A DNA stretch of 64,000 bases from CBDBBY01 sp965205055 (GTDB lineage Bacteria; Pseudomonadota; Alphaproteobacteria; Rhodobacterales; Rhodobacteraceae), in contig OZ242030.1 of NCBI GenBank assembly GCA_965205055.1, positions 3,410,001 through 3,474,000 of the forward strand, written 5' to 3'. How positions within the stretch are numbered: the stretch's first letter is position 1; each line of letters opens with the position of its first letter. The notes beneath the pieces were generated by a model. The model saw only the letters and a program-made list of their open reading frames with translations. It made no database searches and had not been told where the DNA came from. A program made the translations under genes and the position numbers. This document shows, in pieces, positions 28,138 to 37,540 of this stretch.

Positions 28138-28814
28138 GCTTATCTAATGCTATTGGGCGACGGGGTATATCGGAAGTAGTGCATTTCACGACAAACCGAG
28201 GGATTACCGGTGTCTTGGCTAAAAAGTTTCTGTTGTCGCGTCCACTATTGAATGAAGATGAATATCTTCGCGAAGTTATTAAGTTTAATGCTCAGAAACG
28301 TCTGGAAGAGTCTGCATTTTTTGATAAATCGGAAGATTGGATCTGCTTTGTGAATTTATCGATCTCTGAAATCAATAAGCGCTTTTTTGATATTTCTCGT
28401 AGGTGGCACAACAATGCGGATATCTGGTGGTGCATTCTGGGGTTTGATCCGTCCATTATGTTGCACGATGGGGTTTGGTTTGCGACGACTAACAACGGTT
28501 ATGATCAGTGCAAACGGGGATGTGGCAAAGGGGGATTTGAAGCGCTGTTTGCGCCAAAAATCGCCCGAAAGACTTCAGGAAACGACGGAAGACCGTGGTC
28601 GGTTACTCGGGGTGCAAGAGCTGAACACCTGCCTACCTGCGAGCAGGCCGAAGTCTTGTATCCGGAAAAGCTGGCCCTTGCGCATCTCAAAAAGGTGTAT
28701 GTCGAAGATGGCGATCATCATGATGCCGTGGTAGGATGGTTAAGGGATTTTGTGGGAGATTCAGATATTCAAGTTCACGTGGAACGAGAGAAATTTGTCG
28801 GGAGGAAGAATTGA
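28134..28814 (+). CDS. DarT-like (DUF4433) ADP-ribosyltransferase
   Basis: This 226-residue protein is related to DarT, which adds ADP-ribose to bases in single-stranded DNA. Visible features are VVHFTTNRGITGVLA at residues ~15-29 (NAD-binding HFTT), CFVNLSISEINKRFF, WWCILGFDPSIM, and the catalytic-glutamate context PTCEQAEVLYPEKL near 165-180. It belongs to the longer DUF4433 branch seen beside defence genes, not the minimal DarT of DarTG. Substrate (DNA, RNA or protein) cannot be read from sequence. It is coupled upstream to a helicase (ATGA) and downstream to an ADP-ribosylglycohydrolase (TTGA). Confidence 0.82.
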   Translation: MSLSNAIGRRGISEVVHFTTNRGITGVLAKKFLLSRPLLNEDEYLREVIKFNAQKRLEESAFFDKSEDWICFVNLSISEINKRFFDISRRWHNNADIWWCILGFDPSIMLHDGVWFATTNNGYDQCKRGCGKGGFEALFAPKIARKTSGNDGRPWSVTRGARAEHLPTCEQAEVLYPEKLALAHLKKVYVEDGDHHDAVVGWLRDFVGDSDIQVHVEREKFVGRKN

Positions 28815-30541
28815 TTTCTTACCGAAAGGACGCTCCTGCTTCCTCTTGCAGTCAAGCGGAGTACGAACGAGCGGTTGTGAACTCGTCGCTTTGGGCGGCG
28901 GCCGGCGATGCGCTCGGATGGATCACAGAGCTTTCGAGAGGAGCAAACGGCGTTAAGCGCCGAACTGGCAAAGAGAAAGTCACGGAGCCAGTATCGTGGC
29001 AGCGGCTCGTTGGTGGGCGGTCCGGCGTCAAAGTCGACCTACCAGCTGGAACCTACTCAGATGACACGCAGCTTAGGCTTTGCGTTTCAAGATCTATCCA
29101 CGGAAACGGTTTCTTTGATGTCGAAGCCTTTGCCAAAATAGAAGTAACATCGTGGCAAGGATATAGCTTGGGCGCAGGCGTCGGCTCCAAAGCCGCTGCT
29201 GCAAATTTGTCGAAGCAAGGTGTGACTTGGTTCTCCAATTTCTTCGATTCCGGTCGCCAGAATTATACTGCGGCTGGCGGCAACGGCGCTGCCATGAGGA
29301 TTCAACCGCATGTATGGAGTGCGAATGGGTCGCGCGATGAAATGATCCTTCGGGTCATGCAAGATGCAGTCGTGACCCATGGCAATCCACATGGTTTTTG
29401 CGGTGCGGTATTCCACGCGCTGTGTATCTGGCATGCATTGGTTGAACGTGAAATGCCAAGCTTGAAGGTCGCGGAGGAGTTCGTATCTTATATGGATCGG
29501 CTGCCCACCATTCTAGAAAACGATAGCCAACTTGATCGTGTCTGGAGGCCATTTTGGGAAAGCGAGGCTGGCGTAAGCTTGGAATGTGCTATTCATGCTT
29601 TCCAAAAGGAAGCATTGGAGGATATTTCGTTGATCAGCGATGCTTTCGAAGCTTCGATGATCCCCCCGGATTACCGTGACGTTTTACAGCGAATCGGCTG
29701 CCTCACCGATAAATATCGCGGTTCTGGATTCAAAACCGCGTTGGCCGCTTTGGTGCTTTCACGATTACATTCACCAGAGACTGTCGCAGATGCCATGATC
29801 CAAGCTGCCAACGAATTAGACAGCGATACTGACACGATTGCTACAATGTCGGGCGCACTGTTGGGCATTTTAGCGAAACATGAACCGAGCTGGAAAGTTC
29901 AAGATATAGAATATCTTAGGTCGGAAGCCAAACGAATGGCGGACATCGCGAGCGGAGCAACTGCACATAGCTTTCCTTATCCCGACGTTGCCTTGTGGAA
30001 GCCGCCCACGAATCAGTCAGATGCTGTCGTCATGTGGAAAGGGGAATTGGCACTAATTGGATTTGGAGCGCTTGAGCCTCAAGGTCCAGAATATGCTTCA
30101 GAAACCTCTGTGTGGCAGTGGTTCGGGCTACCTTTCGGTCAGAGTGTACTGGCAAAACGACGGAAAACCATCCGATCATTTGTTAATGGTAAGCAAATGC
30201 CGTCCGAACCTTTGGTAACAAATTCCAAGAGCAAAGAAACAATAAACGACGAGGCGGGCAAGAGTTTGAGGTCTTCGATTGGTGGACAAAGAAATAGTGA
30301 CGGAAGTAACGAGAATGTGCGCAGGCAAGCGATAACGCATGAAAAATTTTCCAGTTTGGATGAGGTTACAAAAGCCGTTATCGATTCTGGCTTTGATGAT
30401 GCTACAATTGGACGAGCCATAAATCAATGTATTGATGATAACATTAATGGGGAACGCGGAATCGAACGCGTGATTGCCCTTTCGGCAATCATTGCGAAAG
30501 CACGCATTGCGCGCAGCAAGCAAAAACGATCACAGGCCTAG
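28811..30541 (+). CDS. ADP-ribosylglycohydrolase (DraG/ARH-like) with C-terminal extension
   Basis: The ARH fold has its metal-binding motifs: AAAGDALGW near residue 32, TYSDDTQLRL near 83, and the C-terminal DSDTDTIATMSGALLG near 335. This enzyme removes ADP-ribose and is the likely antidote to the DarT-like protein. The start is TTG at 28811, overlapping the DarT stop as TTGA and preceded by GGGAGGAAG. The frame is open further upstream, but only inside darT. After the catalytic domain (~420 residues) there is a WQWFGLPFGQS segment, a low-complexity linker and a helical tail of ~70 residues, which are unusual for DraG. Classical DarTG uses a macrodomain (DarG) instead. Confidence 0.85.
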   Translation: MISYRKDAPASSCSQAEYERAVVNSSLWAAAGDALGWITELSRGANGVKRRTGKEKVTEPVSWQRLVGGRSGVKVDLPAGTYSDDTQLRLCVSRSIHGNGFFDVEAFAKIEVTSWQGYSLGAGVGSKAAAANLSKQGVTWFSNFFDSGRQNYTAAGGNGAAMRIQPHVWSANGSRDEMILRVMQDAVVTHGNPHGFCGAVFHALCIWHALVEREMPSLKVAEEFVSYMDRLPTILENDSQLDRVWRPFWESEAGVSLECAIHAFQKEALEDISLISDAFEASMIPPDYRDVLQRIGCLTDKYRGSGFKTALAALVLSRLHSPETVADAMIQAANELDSDTDTIATMSGALLGILAKHEPSWKVQDIEYLRSEAKRMADIASGATAHSFPYPDVALWKPPTNQSDAVVMWKGELALIGFGALEPQGPEYASETSVWQWFGLPFGQSVLAKRRKTIRSFVNGKQMPSEPLVTNSKSKETINDEAGKSLRSSIGGQRNSDGSNENVRRQAITHEKFSSLDEVTKAVIDSGFDDATIGRAINQCIDDNINGERGIERVIALSAIIAKARIARSKQKRSQA

Positions 30542-31092
30542 TATCTTACATGATTGTTGCTCCATTGGTTCTTCGCTTTTAATTACACCCATAATCTTAC
30601 AGCGAATCCCGAAATTCGGGTAAAATTCGACCGCATCTGATTCTGATGGCCCGTTCGACTCACGAGAGTCCATTTGATGCTTTCTGGCTCCGGTGTAGCG
30701 AACGCAATTCCCTCAAGCGGATTGGGAAGCTTATCTTGGAATTCATTAAACTGTTCAACGGAAATGGGGCGAAGATCTACAGCTGGACGGTAAGCTTTTG
30801 AACCTCATCGCCGCCTTCTGGACCGAGGACTGCCGGTTTTACCGTCACTTCCGCGCTCTCGGATCCGGTTCGGCTGCTTCCGTTGATGAGGATTGATTTT
30901 GTGGGCTTCGGTTCTTGGCACTTTCGGGCTTGGTTTCCGTGGCTTTGTCGATTAGGCGGAGTTTGTCGTGGAGAAGGACGCGTGGCAAGTGATGGCTAAT
31001 CCGGGCGGGTTCGCAGGTGCAGGATGCAGCAGAAGTATTCCTTGCCGCGGTTTCCGCCGCCTTCGGCGACGGGCCGGGGCGGGAGTGCGCCG
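30542..31092. other. Intergenic; frameshifted minus-strand remnant
   Basis: No intact gene. On the minus strand, about 30790 down to 30550, two overlapping frames read protein-like: one gives DLRPISVEQFNEFQDKLPNP, then IAFATPEPESIKWTL. The other continues SESDAVEFYPNFGIRCKIMG. Together they look like a short gene broken by a frameshift. The part from ~30800 to 31090 shows nothing recognisable apart from presumed leader sequence of the catabolic operon. Confidence 0.4.
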
Positions 31093-32241
31093 ATGAAGAT
31101 CACCGCCCTGAAGACCTACGCCGTCCCTCCGCGATGGCTATTGCTCAAGATTGAAACCGACGAGGGCCTGTCGGGTTGGGGCGAGCCCGTCCTGGAAGGA
31201 CATGCCCGGACCTCCGCCGCGAAAATCGATGAATACGCAGAATTTCTGATCGGGCTCGACCCGATGCGGATCGAGGACATATGGCAGATGCTGTACCGGA
31301 ACGGCTGCTACCGGGGCGGCCCGATTCTGATGAGCGCGATCTCCGGTATCGACATGGCTCTGTGGGATATCAAGGGTCGGCATCTCGGAGTTCCCGTGCA
31401 TTCGCTTCTCGGCGGACCTGTCCGGGACAGGATTCGAAGCTATCGATGGATCGGCGGCGACCGGTCTGACGCGCTCGAGGAAGGCGCGGCTGCTCTGCTG
31501 GCAGAGGGTTTCGACGCTTGCAAATGCAACGTCTGCGAGGAGATGCAGATCGTGGACACCCACAGGAAGGTCGACGAGGTGGTCCACCGCCTCGGCGCGC
31601 TGCGCGAAGCGGTCGGATCGTCCATGGATCTCGCATTCGACTTCCACGGGCGCGTCCATGCGCCGATGGCGAAGATCCTGCTTCGGGAACTGGAGGGACT
31701 GCATCCCATGTTCGTCGAGGATGCGGTCGTGTCGGCGCACATCGACGTCATGGCCGACCTCGCGAGAAGCACGGCCATCCCGCTTGCGATCGGCGAGCGG
31801 CTGCATTCGAGATACGACTTCAAGCGCGTCTTCGAGACCCGGGCTGCGGGCGTGATCAATCCGGACACTGCGCATGTCGGAGGAATCTCCGAGATGGTCC
31901 GCATCGGGAGCTGGGCGGAGGCGTACGACGTGGCGCTCGCTCCGCACTGCCCGCTCGGACCTGTGGCGCTCGCGGCCTGCCTGCAGGTCGGGGCGGTCTG
32001 CCACAACGCGTGCATCCAAGAGACCAGCATCGGGATGCACTACAATCGCGGCGGCGACGTGATGGAGTACGTTCTGCCCGAAAAAGGATTCGATCTGCGT
32101 GATGGATTCTTGGCGATTCCGGATCGTCCGGGTCTGGGCATAGAAGTGGACGAGAGGAAGGTGGAGGAGATGGCGAAAGTCGGGCACGACTGGAGGGCGC
32201 CAGTCTGGCGGCATTCCGACGGCTCCATAGCGGAATGGTGA
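31093..32241 (+). CDS. Galactonate-dehydratase-like enolase-superfamily enzyme
   Basis: This 382-residue protein of the mandelate racemase/muconate lactonizing group is closest in wording to D-galactonate dehydratase. The N-terminal capping domain starts MKITALKTYAVPP. The barrel carries the metal ligands in AFDFHGRVH, FVEDAV and IGERLHS, and the general-base histidine region in LAPHCPLGPVALAACLQV. DgoD enzymes dehydrate aldonic acids to 2-keto-3-deoxy acids. ATG at 31093 is chosen because family similarity starts there; the frame is open to 31024. The stop overlaps the next gene by 7 nt, and a DapA-type aldolase is the logical next enzyme. Confidence 0.85.
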   Translation: MKITALKTYAVPPRWLLLKIETDEGLSGWGEPVLEGHARTSAAKIDEYAEFLIGLDPMRIEDIWQMLYRNGCYRGGPILMSAISGIDMALWDIKGRHLGVPVHSLLGGPVRDRIRSYRWIGGDRSDALEEGAAALLAEGFDACKCNVCEEMQIVDTHRKVDEVVHRLGALREAVGSSMDLAFDFHGRVHAPMAKILLRELEGLHPMFVEDAVVSAHIDVMADLARSTAIPLAIGERLHSRYDFKRVFETRAAGVINPDTAHVGGISEMVRIGSWAEAYDVALAPHCPLGPVALAACLQVGAVCHNACIQETSIGMHYNRGGDVMEYVLPEKGFDLRDGFLAIPDRPGLGIEVDERKVEEMAKVGHDWRAPVWRHSDGSIAEW

Positions 32242-33164
32242 AGAAACCGGAAGCAGCGCCGCGGAATTCCGCGGCGGCGCGAGCGGCCGGACTGTCCGGA
32301 ATCCACTGCGTGCTGTTCGCCCTGTTCGACAGGTCTGAGCGGGTCGACCGCTCCGCCATGGCGGACCAGATCGCCTACGTTGAGTCGCGGGGCTGCCGAA
32401 GCGTGAACGTCCTCGGCGTGGCCACCGAAGTCCAGAAGCTGGCTTTTCGTGAAAAGCTTCTGATCATTGAACTGGCGGCGCGGAGCCTGTCGGACGGCTC
32501 GGCGCTGTCGGTGACGGTTTCGGGCAACTCGGTGGCGGAGCAGGCCGAACTCGCGGAGGCGGCGGTGTCGAACGGCGCGCGATGGCTCGTGGTCCAGCCG
32601 CCAGCGGCCGGAAGCCTGTCCGGCGCGGCTCTTTTGGACTTCCACCTCAGGATGGCCGAGGGGCTGGATCTGCCTCTAGGCGTGCAGGTCGCGCCGCAGT
32701 ACTTGGGGCGGTCGCTCGCGGCCGGCGACATCGCGGCGCTCCGCCGAGGCAATCCGAACTTCATGCTGGTGAAAGGCGAAACGCCGGCTGCGGATATTGG
32801 CGGGCTTGTTGCGGCGGCGGGTCCCGGGATGGCCGTACTTGCGGGGCGGGGCGGGATCGAGATGACGGACTGCCTTTTAGCGGGATGCGACGGCTTCGTG
32901 GTCGCGCCGGATGCGCTCCCCGGGGCGATCCGGATATACGGCCATTGGTCCGAGGGCGACCTCGATGCGGCAGAGGAGGCGTACCGGGACGAACTTCCTG
33001 ATTTTGTTTTTGCGATGCAGTCCGTCGACCACCTGATCTGCTACGGAAAGCGGCTGTTCGGGGCAAGAGCGGGAATCAAGATCCACGACCGCTCTCCGGC
33101 GATGGCTCCGACCGACATCGGGCGCATTATTCTTGATCGGAGGGCAGCCAAGCCGCGATTCTGA
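32235..33164 (+). CDS. DapA-family (dihydrodipicolinate synthase/KDPG-type) aldolase
   Basis: This 309-residue TIM-barrel class I aldolase-like protein has GIHCVLFALFD at the start of the barrel, a VNVLGVATE loop, a QVAPQYLG segment with the tyrosine position, and a Schiff-base lysine context MLVKGET. DapA-family enzymes next to sugar-acid dehydratases usually cleave or dehydrate 2-keto-3-deoxy sugar acids. The exact substrate is not determinable. The ATG overlaps the dehydratase stop by 7 nt, so the two are co-translated. It is convergent with the GMC oxidoreductase 25 bp away. Confidence 0.83.
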   Translation: MVKKPEAAPRNSAAARAAGLSGIHCVLFALFDRSERVDRSAMADQIAYVESRGCRSVNVLGVATEVQKLAFREKLLIIELAARSLSDGSALSVTVSGNSVAEQAELAEAAVSNGARWLVVQPPAAGSLSGAALLDFHLRMAEGLDLPLGVQVAPQYLGRSLAAGDIAALRRGNPNFMLVKGETPAADIGGLVAAAGPGMAVLAGRGGIEMTDCLLAGCDGFVVAPDALPGAIRIYGHWSEGDLDAAEEAYRDELPDFVFAMQSVDHLICYGKRLFGARAGIKIHDRSPAMAPTDIGRIILDRRAAKPRF

Positions 33165-33189
33165 CGTCGACCGGATGCTCGCGGCGCGC

Positions 33190-34794
33190 CTACGGCGCTG
33201 CGGCTATTATGAGATCGGCCGCGCGGTCGGCGATAGCTTGAGTCGGTGCGTTCGTGTTCGCGCTCGGAATCACCGGCATCACGGATGCATCAGCGACGCG
33301 GAGCCCTTCAATGCCTTTGACGCGAAGATCCGGCCCCAGGACAGCGCTTTCGTCGTTCGCTGCGCCCATGCGGCAGGTGCCGACCGGGTGGTAGCCGGTT
33401 TTGACCGTTCTCTTGCAGTACTCCGCAAGATCCGCGTCGCTCTCGAGTCCCGGACCCGGCAGCACCTCTTGATCGATCTCCCCGCGAAGGACGCGGGTCG
33501 CCAGTATCTCGCGGGAGAACCGAAGACCCTCGATCTCGCGGGCGATATCGTCCGGATGGCCGAGGAAATTCGGGTGGATGAGCGGCATGTCCGCAGGGTT
33601 CGACGACCGCAGCTTCACCCAGCCCCGCGCCTTGGGGCGGAGAAGCAGCGCATTCAAGGTCACGCCCGGACCCGGTTTCGCGCCCGTGACGTCGCGATCA
33701 AGGTAAGCGGACGGGATGCAGAAAATCTGCATCAGAGGATCTCCGGTGTGGTCCGGCATCACGAAGGCCGTCGCCTCGACGCCTATGGTCGAAACCGGCC
33801 CGCTCCTGAACAGCAGGTACTGAATTCCGTTCGCGATCATCCGGAGACCGCGGTCCTCGCCGTAGTAGCCGAGTTGGCGGCGCGTCGTGGCGAACACTGG
33901 CACCTCGTGATGGTCCTGAAGGTTCTTTCCGACGCTCGCGATGGCCGCGCGGGGTTCGATTCCCGCTTCCCTGAGTTCGTCCGGATCGCCGATTCCCGAA
34001 AGCATGAGCAGCTTGGGCGACTCGATCGCGCCTGCGGCGAGGATCACTTCGCTGCCGGCTTCCGCAATGCACGACCTCGCGCCCTTGCGGTACTCCACGC
34101 CAACCGCGCGCCCTTTCGAGAGCTTGACGCCCGTCGCCATTGCGCCGGTCAAGACCGTGAGCCGGGGATTCCCGATCACGGGGCGGAGATGCGCGTCGAC
34201 CGCGCTGCACCGGCGGGCGCGGCTGATCGTGTACTGCATGAAACCGACCCCCGCCGGCCGGCCGGTGTTGAAGTCGTGGACGAACGGATGGCCCAGTTCC
34301 TGAAGCGCAAGCAGAAACAGATGGCTCATCTCGCAGGAGTGGTTCGTGTCGCTGACCTTGAGGGGCCCGCTCGGATTGTGGTGCTCGTTGTTGAGCCTCC
34401 TGTTGCCCTCTTGCTTCATGAAGTGCCGCAGCATGGAGTTCCAGCCCCAGCCTTCGTCGCCCGACAGTTCGGCCCAATGGTCGTACTCGGCGCTTCGGCC
34501 GCGCATGTAGACCATCGCGTTGACGCTCGTGGAGCCGCCGAGGACAGTGCCCTGCAGAACGGTTTGCACGCGGCCGCCGAGTGCGGGCTGCGGAACGGAC
34601 TTGTGGATAGTGATATCGCGGTGGCCGCCGATCATCTTTATGAATCCGCTCGGCAACCGGAGCAGGGGGCTGGTATCGCGGCGCCCGCGCTCCAGAAGCA
34701 ACACCCGGGCGCCTTCGAGCTCAAGCAGGCGCGAGGCGATCACGCAGCCGGCTGCCCCGGCGCCGACAACGATGTAGTCCCACCCCTTGCTCAC
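33190..34794 (-). CDS. GMC-family FAD-dependent oxidoreductase (choline/glucose dehydrogenase-like)
   Basis: This 534-residue flavoprotein has the dinucleotide-binding start DYIVVGAGAAGCVIASRL, the GMC signature region QGTVLGGSTSVNAMVYMRG, a second signature (ILAAGAIESPKLLMLSGIG) and the C-terminal catalytic segment YHPVGTCRMG. It oxidises alcohols or sugars. GTG at 34794 overlaps the stop of the ABC ATPase as GTGA; the longer frame upstream is only a shadow of that gene. Together with the sugar ABC importer and the aldonate enzymes, a sugar- or polyol-oxidising role is plausible. Confidence 0.92.
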   Translation of the reverse strand: MSKGWDYIVVGAGAAGCVIASRLLELEGARVLLLERGRRDTSPLLRLPSGFIKMIGGHRDITIHKSVPQPALGGRVQTVLQGTVLGGSTSVNAMVYMRGRSAEYDHWAELSGDEGWGWNSMLRHFMKQEGNRRLNNEHHNPSGPLKVSDTNHSCEMSHLFLLALQELGHPFVHDFNTGRPAGVGFMQYTISRARRCSAVDAHLRPVIGNPRLTVLTGAMATGVKLSKGRAVGVEYRKGARSCIAEAGSEVILAAGAIESPKLLMLSGIGDPDELREAGIEPRAAIASVGKNLQDHHEVPVFATTRRQLGYYGEDRGLRMIANGIQYLLFRSGPVSTIGVEATAFVMPDHTGDPLMQIFCIPSAYLDRDVTGAKPGPGVTLNALLLRPKARGWVKLRSSNPADMPLIHPNFLGHPDDIAREIEGLRFSREILATRVLRGEIDQEVLPGPGLESDADLAEYCKRTVKTGYHPVGTCRMGAANDESAVLGPDLRVKGIEGLRVADASVMPVIPSANTNAPTQAIADRAADLIIAAAP

Positions 34795-35867
34795 GGCGCC
34801 TCTCCGCGGGCCGGCGCCGCGCGGACGCGCTTTCCCGTGTCGGCGTCGAAAAACAAGCAGCTGTCCGGGTCGATCTCGACGCCGACAGCGCTGTCGATCT
34901 TGAATCTCCGGTGAGGCGGCGCAAGCGCCGTCACGAGGCTGTCGCCCAGCGCGACTGTTACAAAGCACGTATCGCCGCCGTACTCCGCCGAGTAAACGGT
35001 GCCGGACGCGCCTTGTCCCGCGCCGACGACCTTCAGGAGATGGGGGCGCACTCCGAGACGGACGCGAGCGCTGTCCGGAACGGCGCAACCCTCAACCTGG
35101 ATCCCGCTGCCTTCGAACAGGCCGTTGCGCACGCCGCCCTCAAGCAGATTGATCTCCGGCGTCCCGACGAACGAAGCGACAAAAGCGGTGATCGGGTCGT
35201 TGTAGATCTCTTCGGGCTTTCCGAGCTGCACGATCCGGCCCTCGTTCATCACGGCCACCCTGGTGGCAAGCGTAATGGCCTCGATCTGGTCGTGGGTTAC
35301 GTACACCGTCGTTATGCCGATCTCATGGTGCAGCCTGTGAAGCTCCGCCCTCATCTTGACGCGCAGCTTCGCGTCGAGATTGGACAATGGCTCGTCCATC
35401 AGGAACACGGTCGGCCGCCTGACGAACGCGCGGGCGAGGGCGACCCGCTGTCGCTGGCCCCCCGATAGCTCACGGGGCTTTCTGTCCAGGAAGCCGTCGA
35501 GGTGGACCTGCCGCGCAGCGCTTGCGACGAGCGACTCCCTCTCCTTTTTCGGGACGCTTCTGAGACGCAAGGGGTATCCGATGTTCTCGGCGACCGTCAT
35601 GTGCGGGTAAAGGCCGTAGTTCTGGAACACCATCGCCATGTCGCGCTGCCGCGCAGGGAGGTCGTTGACCACGACGCCGTCGACGAGGACCTGGCCTTCC
35701 GTCGCGGCTTCGAGCCCCGCAATGATTCGCATCGTCGTGGTTTTCCCGCAGCCCGAGGGGCCGAGAAGCACCAGGAACTCCCCCTGCACAACTTCGAGCT
35801 CCAGCGAATCGAGAACCCGGACGGCGCCGAAGTCCTTGACGAGGTTTTTCAAAGCGATGTGTGCCAT
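34791..35867 (-). CDS. Sugar-type ABC transporter ATPase (UgpC/MalK-like)
   Basis: This 358-residue ATPase carries Walker A (LGPSGCGKTT), Q-loop (VFQNYGLYPHMTV), signature (LSGGQRQRVALARA), Walker B (VFLMDEPLSNLDAKL) and a C-terminal TOBE/OB regulatory region (~residues 235-358), as in carbohydrate importers of the CUT1 class. ATG at 35867 (MAHIALKNL) is the family start; the open extension to 36008 lies in the divergent promoter. It energises the importer whose binding protein and permeases are transcribed in the opposite direction from 36076. Confidence 0.95.
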   Translation of the reverse strand: MAHIALKNLVKDFGAVRVLDSLELEVVQGEFLVLLGPSGCGKTTTMRIIAGLEAATEGQVLVDGVVVNDLPARQRDMAMVFQNYGLYPHMTVAENIGYPLRLRSVPKKERESLVASAARQVHLDGFLDRKPRELSGGQRQRVALARAFVRRPTVFLMDEPLSNLDAKLRVKMRAELHRLHHEIGITTVYVTHDQIEAITLATRVAVMNEGRIVQLGKPEEIYNDPITAFVASFVGTPEINLLEGGVRNGLFEGSGIQVEGCAVPDSARVRLGVRPHLLKVVGAGQGASGTVYSAEYGGDTCFVTVALGDSLVTALAPPHRRFKIDSAVGVEIDPDSCLFFDADTGKRVRAAPARGEAP

Positions 35868-36075
35868 GCGCCGTTCTTCCCGATGCCGCGCCCGCGCGAG
35901 GCGGCGGCATTGATTATAGACGGGCATTCCGCCGAACTGAACGGCCGGGCCGCGATTTCGCGCAATGGATTGCAAAGCGAAGCCGGATGGAACTACTATG
36001 GCCGGCATTGAGGAGAACCGAAATCGCCGCCGTCGGCGACGCGCCGAAGCGGCTCAACTGGGAGGATCAACTGAA
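35868..36075. promoter_or_regulatory. Divergent promoter region of the ABC importer
   Basis: This 208-bp gap lies between the start codons of the ABC ATPase (minus) and the solute-binding protein (plus). Promoters for both transcripts should lie here. A strong ribosome-binding site GGGAGGA (36060-36066) precedes the ATG at 36076. No clear operator palindrome was identified. Confidence 0.55.
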
Positions 36076-37464
36076 ATGAAAAACCATATGCCCGCTTCGG
36101 GCCGCTTTTTGAGGCCCATCAACCGGCGGTTGCTGTTGAAAGCGGCAGCGGCGCTCACCGGGGTGGCGGCAGTCGGCCGGGTTCCGGCGGCGCTGGCGGC
36201 CATGTTCGATGACGTAAAGGACCAGTATCTCAACGCCGGCGTCGATTGGCGGCAGGCGGAGGGCAGCAGCATCCAGCTGGCCGGGCTCACGCATCCGTGG
36301 ATGGAGACCATACGCCCGCTTGTTCCGATATTCGAGGAGCTGACCGGCGTAACGGTCGAGGTTCTGGAGCAGTCGAATACGGAGTTCATCGCCGAGATGC
36401 CGGTAAAGTTGGCCGCTGAGAACTCTTCGCCGGACGTGTACATGGTCTGGGCGCAGGGGCAGGCGATTTCGGGCGGCTGGCTTGAGCCGCTAACGCCTTA
36501 TCTCGCCGATTCCTCGCTGCACGACGCGGCTTGGTGGGACGACGACGACAATTTCCCGGGCGCCCGGTCGTTCGCCGTCTGGAGCGACGGCGAGTCCTAC
36601 ACGCGCACGATCACGGCCGAGGCCCAGACGCTTTTCGTAAACCGGTCAATCCTCGAGGCAAACGGGGTTTCCATCCCCGACACCTTCGACGGCCTCAGGA
36701 TGGCGGCGGCGGCGATCAACAGCGACGACGTTTCCGGCATCGCCATGAGAGGGAAGGCGACCGGCGATGCCGTCGCATGGCCGGCCGGCGGCTACGTGTT
36801 CTCCTACGGCGGGGGCATTCTGGACCTTGACGGAAACGTGGCCATGGATTCGCCCGAGGCCGTGGAAGCCGTCGACATGTACGCGAGGACGCTGCGGGAA
36901 GGCGGTCCGATCGGCGTGGCCAACTATCACTGGCTGGAGTCGCTGAGCGACTTCCTGCAGGGTGCGACCGCATTCGGATGCGACAGTTCGAACTTCGCGA
37001 CCGACATCTCGAATCCCGAGAAGAGCATGGTTGCCGATGTCGCGACCTTCGCGGCGTTCCCGAAATCCCCTTCCGGGGTCTCCAAGCCGAACATGTGGCA
37101 CTGGCTCACCGGCATCAACCGGTTCTCCGAGAACAAGAAGGCCGCATGGCTGTTCCTGATGTGGGCGACTTCAAAGCCGACCAACATGCTCGGGGCGGCC
37201 GCCGGACTTGCGACGCCGAGGGCATCGGCTTGGTCTTCCGATGCGTTCAAGGGCGCGTTCGGCGCGGAGGCCGCGGAAGCCGCGCTCGCCAATCTGGCCA
37301 ACACGGATGGCGACATCATGAAAGCGACTTGGTTCCACCCGCAGGCGGGCCAAGTGCTCGACGCGTTCGCGGTGGCGGTCAACGAAGCGATCACGGAGGT
37401 GAAGGACGCGGAATCCGCGCTCGCCGGTGCCGCCGAGACCGCCCGCCGGGCCTTGGGGCAGTAA
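36076..37464 (+). CDS. Extracellular solute-binding protein, family 1 (sugar ABC importer)
   Basis: This 462-residue secreted binding protein has a positively charged N-terminus and twin arginines (NRRLLLKAAAALTG), then a hydrophobic stretch ending VPAALAAM, so Tat export is likely. The mature part follows the family-1 pattern: HPWMETIRPLVPIFEELTGV, then NSSPDVYMVW, LFVNRSILEANGV, and a hinge region AYPKSP-like (AAFPKSPSGV). It captures the substrate in the periplasm for the two permeases downstream. The ATG at 36076 sits 9 nt after GGGAGGA. Confidence 0.93.
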   Translation: MKNHMPASGRFLRPINRRLLLKAAAALTGVAAVGRVPAALAAMFDDVKDQYLNAGVDWRQAEGSSIQLAGLTHPWMETIRPLVPIFEELTGVTVEVLEQSNTEFIAEMPVKLAAENSSPDVYMVWAQGQAISGGWLEPLTPYLADSSLHDAAWWDDDDNFPGARSFAVWSDGESYTRTITAEAQTLFVNRSILEANGVSIPDTFDGLRMAAAAINSDDVSGIAMRGKATGDAVAWPAGGYVFSYGGGILDLDGNVAMDSPEAVEAVDMYARTLREGGPIGVANYHWLESLSDFLQGATAFGCDSSNFATDISNPEKSMVADVATFAAFPKSPSGVSKPNMWHWLTGINRFSENKKAAWLFLMWATSKPTNMLGAAAGLATPRASAWSSDAFKGAFGAEAAEAALANLANTDGDIMKATWFHPQAGQVLDAFAVAVNEAITEVKDAESALAGAAETARRALGQ

Positions 37465-37540
37465 CCGCGCGGCGCATATCGCGGGCGCCCCGTCGTGCGG
37501 CGCCCGCATTATTCATCCCGGAATCGGCAGTTTGCGGCCC

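Noticed and set aside
31138..32214. Long 358-codon minus frame opposite the galactonate-dehydratase-like gene
   Set aside because: No domain motifs; the plus-strand enzyme explains the openness of the frame.
33133..34914. 593-codon plus frame opposite the GMC oxidoreductase
   Set aside because: Composition is that of an antisense frame of a GC-rich gene; the minus-strand flavoprotein carries clear signatures.
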